Part shown: one piece after another, positions 54,707 through 63,508 of the stretch
Layout: every line of letters begins with the position of its first letter
How positions within the stretch are numbered: the first letter of the stretch is position 1
NCBI RefSeq assembly: GCF_000303155.1
Contig: NC_018719.1
Coordinates: forward strand, 496,001 to 560,000
Length of the DNA stretch: 64,000 nucleotides
Origin: Candidatus Nitrososphaera gargensis Ga9.2
Lineage (GTDB): Archaea; Thermoproteota; Nitrososphaeria; Nitrososphaerales; Nitrososphaeraceae
Direction: 5' to 3'
Program-made: the position numbers and the translations under genes
Notes under the pieces: model-generated
Databases searched by the model: none
What the model saw: only the letters and a program-made list of their open reading frames with translations
What the model was told of the DNA's origin: nothing

Positions 54707-54761
54707 AATATTTTTGAGATTTCAAAAATATTGCCAAGCGTTACTCACAGCTTGTGAGTAA
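54707..54761. promoter_or_regulatory. Two stacked perfect inverted repeats upstream of a small membrane gene
   Basis: AATATTTTTGA-GATT-TCAAAAATATT (54707-54732) has perfect 11-base arms. TTACTCACA-GCT-TGTGAGTAA (54741-54761) has perfect 9-base arms and directly precedes the TATA-like TTTTAAAATTAA. Both lie 50-100 bases before the ATG at 54810. They could be operators, or hairpins if transcribed. Confidence 0.6.
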
Positions 54762-54809
54762 GTTTTAAAATTAATTTTTGGATTACTAATGCCGAGGTGT
54801 CGATAGGAA

Positions 54810-55088
54810 ATGGTGTCAATGCCGACAATTCAACCTTTGGCAGCGCTCTTGCAGCAGACAGGCCAAGTTCAGGAAATATTGGAACTGGCAAGGCAAAAAG
54901 TAGAGATTGCTACAAACCCAAGTGCCTTCGGTAATGGAGTGCCAATATTCGATAACTTCACAGAGGCTCTGTCTGCTGTTGGAATGGCAACTGCTATAGC
55001 AGCTGCCGCAACGGCTGTTGGGGGCTACTTTCTATATCTCTGGACGAAGAACAGGCGTGCTATGCTCAAGACCGTTAGCACGGCCTGA
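54810..55088 (+). CDS. Small membrane protein with one transmembrane helix
   Basis: 92 residues: a helical N-terminal half (PLAALLQQTGQVQEILELAR), a linker, then one helix (about 56-78, AVGMATAIAAAATAVGGYFL) and a basic cytoplasmic tail (WTKNRRAMLKTV). No family recognised. The promoter carries two perfect palindromes, so expression is probably controlled. The ISH3-like element has inserted 28 bases after its stop. Confidence 0.55.
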   Translation: MVSMPTIQPLAALLQQTGQVQEILELARQKVEIATNPSAFGNGVPIFDNFTEALSAVGMATAIAAAATAVGGYFLYLWTKNRRAMLKTVSTA

Positions 55089-55116
55089 CAGTTTTTCTTT
55101 ATGTTTTGTACATAAT

Positions 55117-56445
55117 CAGTACTTGGCAATAACGAGTTTGTGAGCAGCTTTTTAGTCGATTGTTGAAGGGCGTCCCTGGCAACAGCTAAAGCTGCCACCA
55201 GAGACGCATGGTTTGTGAGAACCCTGCCAATCCAGTGCGGTACATTTACCCAAGAACCTACCGACAAACATTTTTTGACACATGAGAGAGTACTTGGTAA
55301 TGCAGTAAACGTACTGCTGCCAGTCTTCAGGCCAGCCGATTTCAGAAAAAGGCGGTATTCAGTAGTCGATATAGCAAATTCTGTGGTCTATGCCTGTACC
55401 GGTGGGACATCCATAACACAAGCCTGCTGTACTCTGGCCAGCACCCCGTCCAGGAGGGATGTCCAGTACCACGTGTCCAAGATTGACATTTCGTGGATTC
55501 AGTCGGCCGCCAACAGGCTGCTGCAGAAAAGGGTGGCGGAGACCCTGCACAATCGAGCTGTCGACATAGCCATCGACATGACAGACGTTCCCTACCACGG
55601 CGAGCCTGAGAATGAGGGGGATGTCAGACGCGGCAGGGCCAGGAGCGGCACGACCCACTTTTTCACGTACGCCAGCGCCTACGTGATGCTCCATGGAAGG
55701 AGGTTCACCTTGGCCACCAGGTACATCCGGGAGGGGGAAGCACTGGTTGGAGTAGTCAGGTACCTGCTTGCAGAGGTACAGAAGGCGAGCATCGTGATAA
55801 AATGCCTGTTCCTTGACAAGGGGTTCTTTACAGCAGCTGTAATGAGCTACCTCAATTCCATGCGTATCCCGTACATCATAGCCGCTTTTCCAAGAGGCAG
55901 GAAAGGCGGCACGTTATCCAGACTGACCCGGAAAAGAAGGGATAGTTTCGTCGTACCGGACTGCGAAATGACAGATTCTGCCACCGGCGAGAAATGCACA
56001 TTCAGGCTGTATGCCGTTGCCAAATACCGGAAGAAAAGGTACAGGAAGAAACGCGGCGTCCAGTACATGTACTATGCCGCAGGCCTTGTCAATATCCCGG
56101 TAGGGCGGATGTTTGACGAGTACCGGAGGAGATTTGGCATAGAATCGTCATACAGGGCGATGGGAAAGAGCAGGGCCAGGACGTCATCCAGGAGTCCAGC
56201 ACTGCGCTTCCTCTATGTTCTGGCATCGCTTGTTATACAGAATGAGTGGGTGTACATCAAGTGGCAGTACCTCAGCAAGGCGACGCGCGGAAGGTACGGG
56301 AGAAGATACGATGCAGAATTTACGTACTTTCATATGCTGCTTTTTCTGCGGCTGGGACTGGAGCAGAAATACGGCGCGGTGTACTCGGTACAGATCAAAA
56401 ACAGCAGGTCAGTTATAATTGATGGTGGCTAATTGCCAGGTACTG
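55117..56445 (+). mobile_element. ISH3-like insertion sequence, complete, with ATAAT target duplication
   Basis: Terminal inverted repeats begin CAGTACTTGGCAATAA (55117) and, read from the other end, CAGTACCTGGCAATTA (56445). They match at 14 of 16 positions. Both ends are flanked by the direct repeat ATAAT (55112-55116 and 56446-56450), a 5-bp target duplication. The 1,329-base element carries one uninterrupted transposase gene. The well-kept ends and exact duplication point to a recent insertion. Confidence 0.85.
55215..56432 (+). CDS. DDE transposase, ISH3/IS4-type
   Basis: 405 residues. DDE-fold elements are AVDIAIDMTDVPYHGEPENE (first Asp), IVIKCLFLDKGFFTAAVMSY (second Asp in FLDKGFF) and MFDEYRRRFGIESSYRAMGK (the Y-x-R-x-E signature with the catalytic Glu). 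A basic N-terminal domain should bind the ends. It is intact, so the element is potentially active. The GTG at 55215 is the first start; a shorter N-terminus is possible. Confidence 0.85.
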   Translation: MRTLPIQCGTFTQEPTDKHFLTHERVLGNAVNVLLPVFRPADFRKRRYSVVDIANSVVYACTGGTSITQACCTLASTPSRRDVQYHVSKIDISWIQSAANRLLQKRVAETLHNRAVDIAIDMTDVPYHGEPENEGDVRRGRARSGTTHFFTYASAYVMLHGRRFTLATRYIREGEALVGVVRYLLAEVQKASIVIKCLFLDKGFFTAAVMSYLNSMRIPYIIAAFPRGRKGGTLSRLTRKRRDSFVVPDCEMTDSATGEKCTFRLYAVAKYRKKRYRKKRGVQYMYYAAGLVNIPVGRMFDEYRRRFGIESSYRAMGKSRARTSSRSPALRFLYVLASLVIQNEWVYIKWQYLSKATRGRYGRRYDAEFTYFHMLLFLRLGLEQKYGAVYSVQIKNSRSVIIDGG

Positions 56446-56485
56446 ATAATCCTTATGGCAGCTTGCAATTGCCAAGGATAGATGG

Positions 56486-56518
56486 TTTAAATAACGCCAC
56501 TTAATTAGGTAAGCCTAA
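56486..56518 (+). promoter_or_regulatory. FTR1 promoter: TATA box and DtxR/IdeR-type iron box
   Basis: TTTAAATA (about 56486-56493) is a good archaeal TATA box. TTAGG-TAAG-CCTAA (56505-56518) is a perfect 5+4+5 palindrome matching the TTAGG...CCTAA core of DtxR/IdeR/SirR iron boxes, and covers the predicted transcription start. Iron-dependent repression of the iron permease is the natural reading. Confidence 0.75.
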
Positions 56519-56551
56519 CTACCGTCGCAGGACGGCTATTGGTTGCTTGAA

Positions 56552-58900
56552 ATGATATCCCCGCTCAAAAACCCATCAACGGTGATCGTTCCCACACTCG
56601 TGATGCTCTTCCTCATCATATCGCCGCTTGCTGCTTTTGCGCAACAGCAGACCAACAACGATGATGCACTAATAATCATGGTGAACATGGAAAGGATAAG
56701 GACGCAACTGCAGCTGGCAGACCAGAGCCTGGCTGCTGGCGACACTGAAGCGGCATTTGCGCATGCGTTCATCCCGCATACGACGACCTTTCCTTCGATA
56801 AAGGGACAGCTGGAAGAGCTTGACGAACAGTCGGCAACCGAGCTGGAGGTGCGCCTGACTGACCTGCCGATCGACATTAGGACAGGCGATCAATCGGTAG
56901 ATGCGCTGCGGCAGGAAATTTCGGGCATAAACGCACTGCTTGATGGCATCCTTGCCAAGCTGGGCTTGCCTGCCTCTGACAAGGGTATGGTGTCTCAGAC
57001 GGTGGTATTTCTCCTGAGGGACGCAGTCCAGTCCTATCAGTTATCTAATGGCGGCTCTAACCAAGTCGAATATGAAAACACGATCGGGCTTGTCAATGTT
57101 GCAGAATCGAAATACCAGTCAATAGCAGCGTCGTTTGACGAGCGGCGGAGCGCAGAAATAAATTCATTCTTTGCCGAGCTGAATAGCTTGCTTGAACAAA
57201 AGGCGGATAATGGATCAATAGCGCGACTTGCAACTGCTATAGAGCGTGACTTTGCTGAAGAATTGTCTTTGAGCGCCGGCAGCAGTAGCGCAGGCGAACA
57301 TGCCACGTACTTTTCCACTATCAGGGAGCTTTTGGCAAACGTAGTGACAGAAGTCAACAATGGCAACTATGAGCTGGCCGACCAGTACGCCATCACTGCT
57401 TACCTTGACAACTACGAATACCTTGAAACGCCTATTGAAAAGCATGACCATGAGCTCATGCTCGCAATCGAGATAGAGATGAGGGAAGAGCTCATTCAAA
57501 TGATACGAGCCGAAGAACCGCCTGCCGCGATTGAAGAGCATGTCAATGGCATTCTTACAAAGCTTGATCAGGCTGAGGAAATCTTGGCAAATGACCCATC
57601 CTTCAGCAAAGGCTCTGGCACGCCCGCAGGCTTTGCCAACATTGAAGAACTGGCAGCCGGCTTTGGCACCTATACCGGCGAGCGCAGGGAGATGGGTGAA
57701 GCAAACGACCCCGCCAAGGCCGCAGTTCGCAACAACATCGACAAGATAAGGATAAAGCTTGATGAAACGCTCCGGCTCTACAAAGATGGCAATGCTGAAG
57801 GCGCGCTCTTGACATCGCGCGCTGCCTATCTTGACAGCTATGAAAATGTAGAGATCCCCCTGAGACCAATCGACCCTGACTTTACACTTGAAATGGAGAT
57901 AAAATTTGCAGAGCTTCGCAACCTGATCCAGGCACGAGCTCCATACGAGCAGGTGGAAGGAAAGGTAATAGAAATCAGGCGCGGACTTGACGAATCTGAG
58001 CGGCTGGTGTCTGGCACGGGTGTGTTGGCTCCTGCAATTGCTTTCTCTACCTCGTTTTCAATCATATTCAGAGAGGGGCTTGAATCTGCGCTCATTGTCG
58101 GTGCCATCTTGACGTATCTCGAGGCATCAAGAAATGAGCGGTTCAAAAAACACGTCTACTATGGCATAGTCCTTGCATTTGCTGCAACCGCAGTTACTTG
58201 GTTTGTCGCCCAGTTTATCATTGAAATTTCTGGCGCAAGCAGGGAGCTGATAGAGGCCATAGCTGGTGTGTCTGCAGTCGCTGTGCTCTTCTGGGTCAGC
58301 TTTTGGATTCTGAACAAGGTGGAGACAAAGAAGTGGATCGAGTTTGTCAAGGCAAAGGTGTGGAAGGCAACCACCACTGGTAGTGTCATGGTCTTTGTCA
58401 TGCTGTCATTCTTTACGGTTTATCGGGAGGGCTTTGAGACCGTCCTCTTTTATCAGGCCATGATATCGTTTGCAAAGTACATGGAGTGGTACGTGGTCGC
58501 CGGCATGGTAGTCGGACTCGGCGTAATAACCGCTGTTACGTTTGTAGTAAGAAGGCTGGGCAAGAAACTTCCTCTGCGCGTGCTCTTTGGCCTGACTATG
58601 GGCATCGGCGCATACATGTCGATAGCGTTCATGGGCAATGCGGTGCGCGAGTTCCAAGAAGTGGGCTACATTCCAACCACCCACCTCATTGGCACCGTGC
58701 CGAGACTTGACATCAACACTGCCACAATGACTGGCATCCACCCAACTCTTGAGACAATAGTGGCGCAGCTCGTGCTGCTTGGAGTGTACCTGGCCGGCTC
58801 GCTCTATGTCCTTGTAATACAGCCAAGACGCAACCGGGCTATCGAGTCTGCAAGAAAGTCACACGCCGATCTGGCCAAGAAAAAGGAAGACGTACAGTAG
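56552..58900 (+). CDS. FTR1-family iron permease with large extracellular N-domain
   Basis: About 782 residues: signal peptide (TVIVPTLVMLFLIISPLAAF), about 470 residues of helical extracellular repeats (three AxAAYLDNYEYLETPIEKHD-like units: ITAYLDNYEYLETPIEKHDH, SRAAYLDSYENVEIPLRPID and an earlier diverged one), then the seven-helix FTR1 core with both REGxE motifs, IIFREGLESALIVGAILTYL and TVYREGFETVLFYQAM. FTR1 imports iron coupled to a ferroxidase or a periplasmic metal-binding domain, here probably the N-domain. The ATG at 56552 is preferred over the TTG at 56543. An iron box overlaps the promoter. Confidence 0.88.
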   Translation: MISPLKNPSTVIVPTLVMLFLIISPLAAFAQQQTNNDDALIIMVNMERIRTQLQLADQSLAAGDTEAAFAHAFIPHTTTFPSIKGQLEELDEQSATELEVRLTDLPIDIRTGDQSVDALRQEISGINALLDGILAKLGLPASDKGMVSQTVVFLLRDAVQSYQLSNGGSNQVEYENTIGLVNVAESKYQSIAASFDERRSAEINSFFAELNSLLEQKADNGSIARLATAIERDFAEELSLSAGSSSAGEHATYFSTIRELLANVVTEVNNGNYELADQYAITAYLDNYEYLETPIEKHDHELMLAIEIEMREELIQMIRAEEPPAAIEEHVNGILTKLDQAEEILANDPSFSKGSGTPAGFANIEELAAGFGTYTGERREMGEANDPAKAAVRNNIDKIRIKLDETLRLYKDGNAEGALLTSRAAYLDSYENVEIPLRPIDPDFTLEMEIKFAELRNLIQARAPYEQVEGKVIEIRRGLDESERLVSGTGVLAPAIAFSTSFSIIFREGLESALIVGAILTYLEASRNERFKKHVYYGIVLAFAATAVTWFVAQFIIEISGASRELIEAIAGVSAVAVLFWVSFWILNKVETKKWIEFVKAKVWKATTTGSVMVFVMLSFFTVYREGFETVLFYQAMISFAKYMEWYVVAGMVVGLGVITAVTFVVRRLGKKLPLRVLFGLTMGIGAYMSIAFMGNAVREFQEVGYIPTTHLIGTVPRLDINTATMTGIHPTLETIVAQLVLLGVYLAGSLYVLVIQPRRNRAIESARKSHADLAKKKEDVQ

Positions 58901-58950
58901 AACATTCAATCTATCTTTATTAAGAGAGAGTTGCATAGGTAGGTGGGAAT

Positions 58951-59916
58951 ATGGTTGACCTGATCTATGGCCGCGGCATAACCGACCTCTTGCGCGAAAT
59001 GCCGTTTTACATTAGCATATTCAAAAAGATGACAGCGTACAAGCTCTTCCACATCAAGCAGCCAATGTACGGCTCTGTGGATGTCAACAATGTTTGCAAC
59101 CTCCACTGCACGCACTGCTACTGGTGGCTCAACCGCAAGGAAGAGAGGGACATTACGGTCGAGGACTGGAGGAAGATAATTAAGGAAAAGTTCAACAAGC
59201 AGCATATCTTTGTCACCACGCTTGTGGGAGGCGAGCCGACCCTGCGCTCTGACATTATCGAGCTCTTTTGCAAAGAGATGCCCAAGAGGATATGCGTCGT
59301 GACAAACGCCACGTTTCCGTTAAAGAGGTACGATGGCCTGTACTTTTACTGGGTGTCAATGGACGGTACTGAGGAGGTGCACGATCGCATCCGCGGGAAA
59401 GGATCGTACGCAAAGACAAGGAAGAACATACTTGACTACATCTCTGGGCCGGACAGGAACGGCAAGCCGGCGTGGAAGGACATCTGGATCACGATGACTA
59501 TCAACTCCCAAAACTACATGACGGTCGAAGACCTTGCAGAGGAGTGGCGCGGCAAGATCAACAAGATCGGCTTCCAGTTCCATACGCCGTTTGCCAAGGG
59601 CGACCCGCTGATGCTGCCGTTTGGCGAGCTGCGCAATTCAGTAGTTGACAAGCTGATCGCATTAAAGAAAAAGTATCCCAACTATATAGTCAACCCTATC
59701 AGCCAGATGTCCCTGATGAAGGGCAACTGGGGTGGAGTAGGGACGACGCCAGTGGACTGCCCCTCATGGGCTATACTGTCGCTTGACCACATGGGAAGGG
59801 TCAAGCAGCCCTGCTGCATAGGCAGCGCTGACCCAAAGAGCATGAAGCCAATATGCGAAGAGTGCGGCCTTGGCTGCTACTCGATTCTGGTGGCGCAGGG
59901 AATAAGGGGCAACTGA
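58951..59916 (+). CDS. Radical SAM protein with C-terminal cysteine cluster
   Basis: 321 residues. The radical SAM cluster motif is VNNVCNLHCTHCYWWL (CxxxCxxC, about residues 47-54), with VGGEPTLRSDII as the GGE motif. A SPASM-like auxiliary region is CPSWAILSLDHMG, QPCCIGSADPK and ICEECGLGCYSI. It uses SAM and Fe-S clusters to modify a peptide, cofactor or lipid. The N-terminal LIYGRGITDLLREMPFYI is membrane-proximal in style. It follows FTR1 by 50 bases; a link to iron is only inferred. Confidence 0.8.
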   Translation: MVDLIYGRGITDLLREMPFYISIFKKMTAYKLFHIKQPMYGSVDVNNVCNLHCTHCYWWLNRKEERDITVEDWRKIIKEKFNKQHIFVTTLVGGEPTLRSDIIELFCKEMPKRICVVTNATFPLKRYDGLYFYWVSMDGTEEVHDRIRGKGSYAKTRKNILDYISGPDRNGKPAWKDIWITMTINSQNYMTVEDLAEEWRGKINKIGFQFHTPFAKGDPLMLPFGELRNSVVDKLIALKKKYPNYIVNPISQMSLMKGNWGGVGTTPVDCPSWAILSLDHMGRVKQPCCIGSADPKSMKPICEECGLGCYSILVAQGIRGN

Positions 59917-59996
59917 GAGATTTTCTTTATATATTGACCATCGTGTGCCAAGAACGCTTATAAAAAAGGAGATTTCCTATACGTAGGAAGAATAAC

Positions 59997-60269
59997 TTGG
60001 CAAACACCTCTTTCCGGGTGCAGACACACAAGTTCAGTCAGGACAGCATTCAGACTACTCTCGTGTGCAGCAAGTGTGACGAAGTGTTCTCTAAAGAGTT
60101 CCCTCTAGACCTTGAGGGGCAGACCATCGAGTTCAAGTGCCCTGTCTGCGGAGCGCCCGGCGAGGCCGACCTTCCCTACAAGAGTGCAGAAGAGCGAGAG
60201 GAGCTCGAAGAGGACTTTGAAGAGGTTGAGGAAGAGGAAAGCGGCGAGGAATTCGAGGAAGAATACTAG
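59997..60269 (+). CDS. Zinc-ribbon protein with acidic tail
   Basis: 90 residues from TTG 59997: MANTSFRVQTHKFSQDSIQT, LVCSKCDEVFSKEFPLDLEG, FKCPVCGAPGEADLPYK and a tail of about 30 residues that is mostly Glu. Two CxxC knuckles form one zinc ribbon. Such acidic-tailed ribbons are common near archaeal information-processing genes. No specific role can be assigned. Confidence 0.6.
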   Translation: MANTSFRVQTHKFSQDSIQTTLVCSKCDEVFSKEFPLDLEGQTIEFKCPVCGAPGEADLPYKSAEEREELEEDFEEVEEEESGEEFEEEY

Positions 60270-60350
60270 AGGACTTGTACATGCATATGCGTGTATGTAT
60301 GATCCATGACTTTCAAAGCCTTATCTTGTATATGCCCGTAAAGGTACCTA

Positions 60351-60566
60351 ATGTCGTGCGATTCATGCGGCCACCCAAGGATGGCGCACAAGGAAACAAC
60401 CTTATCGGTCTACTTTTGTAACCAGTGTCAGAAGGTGGAGTCACATGTCACTTTCATCCTAGAGAAAAAAGTAGCTGAGAAATCGAATGGGCCTGAAGAC
60501 ATGCTGAGCGAGCTGTACTGGAATTACAAGGCATTCCGGCGCTCTACTCCCTTTACTGTTTCTTAG
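60351..60566 (+). CDS. Small zinc-ribbon protein
   Basis: 71 residues: MSCDSCGHPRMAHKETTLSV and YFCNQCQKVESHVTFILEKK, then a helical tail (GPEDMLSELYWNYKAFRRST). Two CxxC pairs with an intervening His. Its stop overlaps the convergent RFC gene by 14 bases. Function unknown. Confidence 0.55.
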   Translation: MSCDSCGHPRMAHKETTLSVYFCNQCQKVESHVTFILEKKVAEKSNGPEDMLSELYWNYKAFRRSTPFTVS

Positions 60567-61539
60567 CTCCCAGTTTTCCAAGCTGGGCAAGGAGCGCTGA
60601 TAGCTGGATATCTGGGTGCGCGCCCGCTGCCAGCCTATAGTCGTATTCAGCCATTATGGCAGCAAACTCGTCAGGTTTTTCGATCTTCATTTCGTACGCC
60701 TCCTGGTTTGCATATTTCATAAAATCAGTCTCGGACATACCGTAGACCTGCGTCAGCTCGAGCAACTTTGCGCGGGCTTCATTGAACTTGCCTGACAGTG
60801 CCAGCTTTAACACTTCGTTCACCCTTGCCCTGCCCGAGAGCCCCATGGCTGCGATGACGTTGGCAGAGGACACCGAGCCCATGCCGGCGGCCGCCTGCAT
60901 GATGTTGATCGAATGCCGCATGTCGCCGCCAGTAGCGTCATAGATCTGGGCAAGCGCCTTTTCTTCAAATTTCACCTTCTCTTTCTCACATATCATTTTC
61001 AAATAATCGATGACGTCTTCCCTTGGCAGGCGGGTGAACCGGAAGACGACGCACCTGCTCTGTATCGGCTCGATTATCTGCGACAGGTAGTTGCATATGA
61101 TGATAAAGCGCGTTGTCCTTGCGCTGTCCTCGATAATGCGCCTGAGCGCCGTCTGCGCCTCGGAGGTCATCTCGTCGGCCTCGTCAAGTATGATTATCTT
61201 GGGTGTCCCAAATTCCTTGTCGCCGGCAAGCTTGATAGACGCTGCGAACTCTTTGACGCGCTCGCGGACCATCTTTATCCCGCGCTCGTCAGACGCATTG
61301 AGCTCAAGCGTGTTCTTTTTCCACTCTTCGCCTAAGAGCTCCATTGCGATGCACAGCGCCGTGGTGGTCTTGCCGACCCCTGCCGGCCCGGAGAACAGCA
61401 TATGCGGTATGTCAGGGCTCTTTATCATGTTGCTGATGCCCTTGATTATCTCCTTCTGGTTAACCACTTCGGCAAGCTTTTTCGGCCTGTACTTCTCAGA
61501 CCACATCAGGTTTGCCAGATCGGTTTCCTTGGCCGACAT
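60553..61539 (-). CDS. rfcS: Replication factor C small subunit
   Basis: 328 residues of the archaeal clamp loader: WSEKYRPKKLAEVVNQKEII (RFC box II), Walker A LFSGPAGVGKTTTALCIAME, ELNASDERGIKMVRERVKEF, Walker B IIILDEADEMTSEAQTALRR, sensor 1 FIIICNYLSQIIEPIQSRC and the SRC motif, then GDMRHSINIMQAAAG. It loads the PCNA sliding clamp at primer ends using ATP. The length and motifs are complete. It is about 1.4 kb from GINS and MCM, with a tnpB element between. Confidence 0.96.
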   Translation of the reverse strand: MSAKETDLANLMWSEKYRPKKLAEVVNQKEIIKGISNMIKSPDIPHMLFSGPAGVGKTTTALCIAMELLGEEWKKNTLELNASDERGIKMVRERVKEFAASIKLAGDKEFGTPKIIILDEADEMTSEAQTALRRIIEDSARTTRFIIICNYLSQIIEPIQSRCVVFRFTRLPREDVIDYLKMICEKEKVKFEEKALAQIYDATGGDMRHSINIMQAAAGMGSVSSANVIAAMGLSGRARVNEVLKLALSGKFNEARAKLLELTQVYGMSETDFMKYANQEAYEMKIEKPDEFAAIMAEYDYRLAAGAHPDIQLSALLAQLGKLGAKKQ

Positions 61540-61621
61540 CGTGAATGCGTTTCTTAATCGAGTTATTAAACCATTAATATCTTGCTATCTCTGCTACTAA
61601 TCTTCTCATAATGGAGGGTAT

Positions 61622-62880
61622 GGGAACCAAAGAAAACCCACACCTTTTCAAGGGTGGGATGAATCTGGTTCCCGTTAATGAATCTCCCCCCTTCCACCAA
61701 GGTGCTCCAGACGTTAAATAGTAGTAGTGCATACAAAAAGAATAAAAAAACGATGCTGAACTACAAGTTCCGCCTATATCCGACAAAAGAGCAGGAGCTT
61801 GTGTTAGAACAGACACTTGACGGCTGCAGATGGCTGTACAACTACTTGCTTGACAAAAACAACATGTCAGAATATGACATGAACTACGCATTAACAGAAT
61901 TGAAGGAGCAGCACCTATGGCTCAGGAACTACCATTCCAAGATGCTCCAGATGGTAGCAAAGCAGGTTGCTGCTGCAAGAAAGGTAGTGGCAAAGGGCGG
62001 CAAGCTTTCGTACAGAAAGAAAGAAGATTTCAATTCATTTACTTATAACCAGTCTGGCTTTCGGCTCGAGAGTGACAAACAGCTATCACTTTCCAAGATA
62101 GGCAGCATAAGGATTGTACTCCATAGAAAGCCGGTAAACGTCAAGCAGGTTACAATATGCCGCAGCAAGGCTGGCAGGTGGTACGCACTAGTAGCATGCC
62201 AGCTGCCGCGCAGGTCCTTCACCGTAATCAGGTACAGAAATCCTGTGGGCATTGATGTAGGGATTGCCAAGTTCTGTCATGACTCTGACGACCATGTGGA
62301 AGACAATCCACAGTTCCTGACAAGGATGTTAAGGCCACTGAGGAGGGCTCACAGGAGGGTATCGAGAAGGCAGATAGGCAGCAGCAACCACGAAAAGGCA
62401 AAGCACATGCTGGCTAGGCTGTACGAGCGCATAAGCAACAATAGAAGGGATTTCCTGCACAAGCTGTCAACGTACTACAGCAGCCGCTACGACCTGATAT
62501 TTCTAGAACGCTTGAGAGTATCAAACCTGACCAGAAACCACAGGCTTGCGCGCAAAATCCTGGACGCAAGCTGGTCTACATTCAAGCAAATGCTGCAGTA
62601 CAAGGCTAATAGAGTGATAGAGGTAGAACCAGCGTACACATCGGTTGACTGCTCAAGATGTGGACACCCAGTACCAAAATCATTGGCTGTAAGAACGCAT
62701 GTTTGTACAAAATGCAGAGCTGTACTTGACAGGGACTACAACGCTTCTCTCAACATCCGTAAGCGAGGGCTGGAATCACTGTTGCTGCTGCTACCGGTGG
62801 AACGCCGGGAAGTCACGCCTGCAGAGATCGTACAGCGGTCGCTGAAGCAGGAAGAAGCCCACGAATTTATTCGTGGGTAG
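61622..62880 (+). mobile_element. IS200/IS605-type tnpB element with end hairpins
   Basis: The left end shows GGGAACCA (61622-61629) pairing with TGGTTCCC (61666-61673), enclosing a second stem CCCACACCTT/AAGGGTGGG (61637-61658). At the right end, CCCACGAA-TTTA-TTCGTGGG (62858-62877) overlaps the last codons of tnpB. Subterminal hairpins of this sort are recognised by TnpA single-strand transposases. No tnpA is present, so the element depends on a TnpA elsewhere. Exact cleavage sites cannot be set from one copy. Confidence 0.7.
61753..62880 (+). CDS. tnpB: TnpB RNA-guided nuclease
   Basis: 375 residues from ATG 61753: MLNYKFRLYPTKEQELVLEQ (OrfB N-terminal HTH), DGCRWLYNYLLDKNNMSEYD, then the split RuvC domain with Asp in VGIDVGIAKFC, Glu in LIFLERLRVSNLTRN and Asp in LDRDYNASLNIRKRG. 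The zinc ribbon is CSRCGHPVPKSLAVRTHVCT followed by KC. All catalytic residues are present. TnpB cuts DNA using an RNA from the element's right end, where the terminal hairpin sits. Sited between rfcS and GINS. Confidence 0.9.
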   Translation: MLNYKFRLYPTKEQELVLEQTLDGCRWLYNYLLDKNNMSEYDMNYALTELKEQHLWLRNYHSKMLQMVAKQVAAARKVVAKGGKLSYRKKEDFNSFTYNQSGFRLESDKQLSLSKIGSIRIVLHRKPVNVKQVTICRSKAGRWYALVACQLPRRSFTVIRYRNPVGIDVGIAKFCHDSDDHVEDNPQFLTRMLRPLRRAHRRVSRRQIGSSNHEKAKHMLARLYERISNNRRDFLHKLSTYYSSRYDLIFLERLRVSNLTRNHRLARKILDASWSTFKQMLQYKANRVIEVEPAYTSVDCSRCGHPVPKSLAVRTHVCTKCRAVLDRDYNASLNIRKRGLESLLLLLPVERREVTPAEIVQRSLKQEEAHEFIRG

Positions 62881-62968
62881 TTCACAGAACGATAGACTTT
62901 AAGCTGCAAGCTAGCTTTAGCTGTTAAAAGCTGATATATTAGATACCAAGTTCTATCAGCTCCCCAAC

Positions 62969-63508
62969 ATGTCGACAGATGCTCGGGCAGAGCCCAGAAT
63001 AGAAGCTATACAGAATGCCTACCAGTTGGGCTACATGGCCGAGGAGGTCAGGGTGTCCTACAAAAAGGACGTCAGGATCACTGTGGGCAACATTGACATC
63101 GACGCAAAAGAGGGCGATATGTCGTCACTCCAGCGCTGGGTCGCTAAGATCCTTGCCGAGCAGGGCGCGGTCGAAATCCAATCACCTGATTCTGCTGGCT
63201 ATATTTCGCGGGCAATGAACCGCGAGCGGATCGCCAAGCCCCACGACCTGTCTGGCATCGACATCGACTTTTACGTCCGGGTCAACGACTACCTTGAAGG
63301 GCTAAAGGATCGCGAAAGGGAGAACCTGCTAGTCTCGCTCAACACCTTTGTCGCCACGCGGCTTGAAAAAATAGTCAAGCTGGCGGCCGCGTCGCCGCTG
63401 TCGCCAGAGCTTGAAGCAAAGCTGTCGGCGGAAGAAAAAGAGCTCTATATTTTGATAAACAACGCTTCAACAAAATTCAAGAAAGGAGTGCTAAAGAAAT
63501 TTGGCTGA
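62969..63508 (+). CDS. GINS complex subunit (Gins15/51 type)
   Basis: 179 residues. The alpha-helical A domain (EAIQNAYQLGYMAEEVRVSY, YVRVNDYLEGLKDRERENLL, TFVATRLEKIVKLAAASPL) and the small B-domain pieces follow the archaeal Gins15/51 arrangement. It activates MCM helicase as part of the CMG-like complex. It overlaps the mcm start by eight bases, and this GINS-MCM pairing is typical of archaea. Confidence 0.8.
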   Translation: MSTDARAEPRIEAIQNAYQLGYMAEEVRVSYKKDVRITVGNIDIDAKEGDMSSLQRWVAKILAEQGAVEIQSPDSAGYISRAMNRERIAKPHDLSGIDIDFYVRVNDYLEGLKDRERENLLVSLNTFVATRLEKIVKLAAASPLSPELEAKLSAEEKELYILINNASTKFKKGVLKKFG

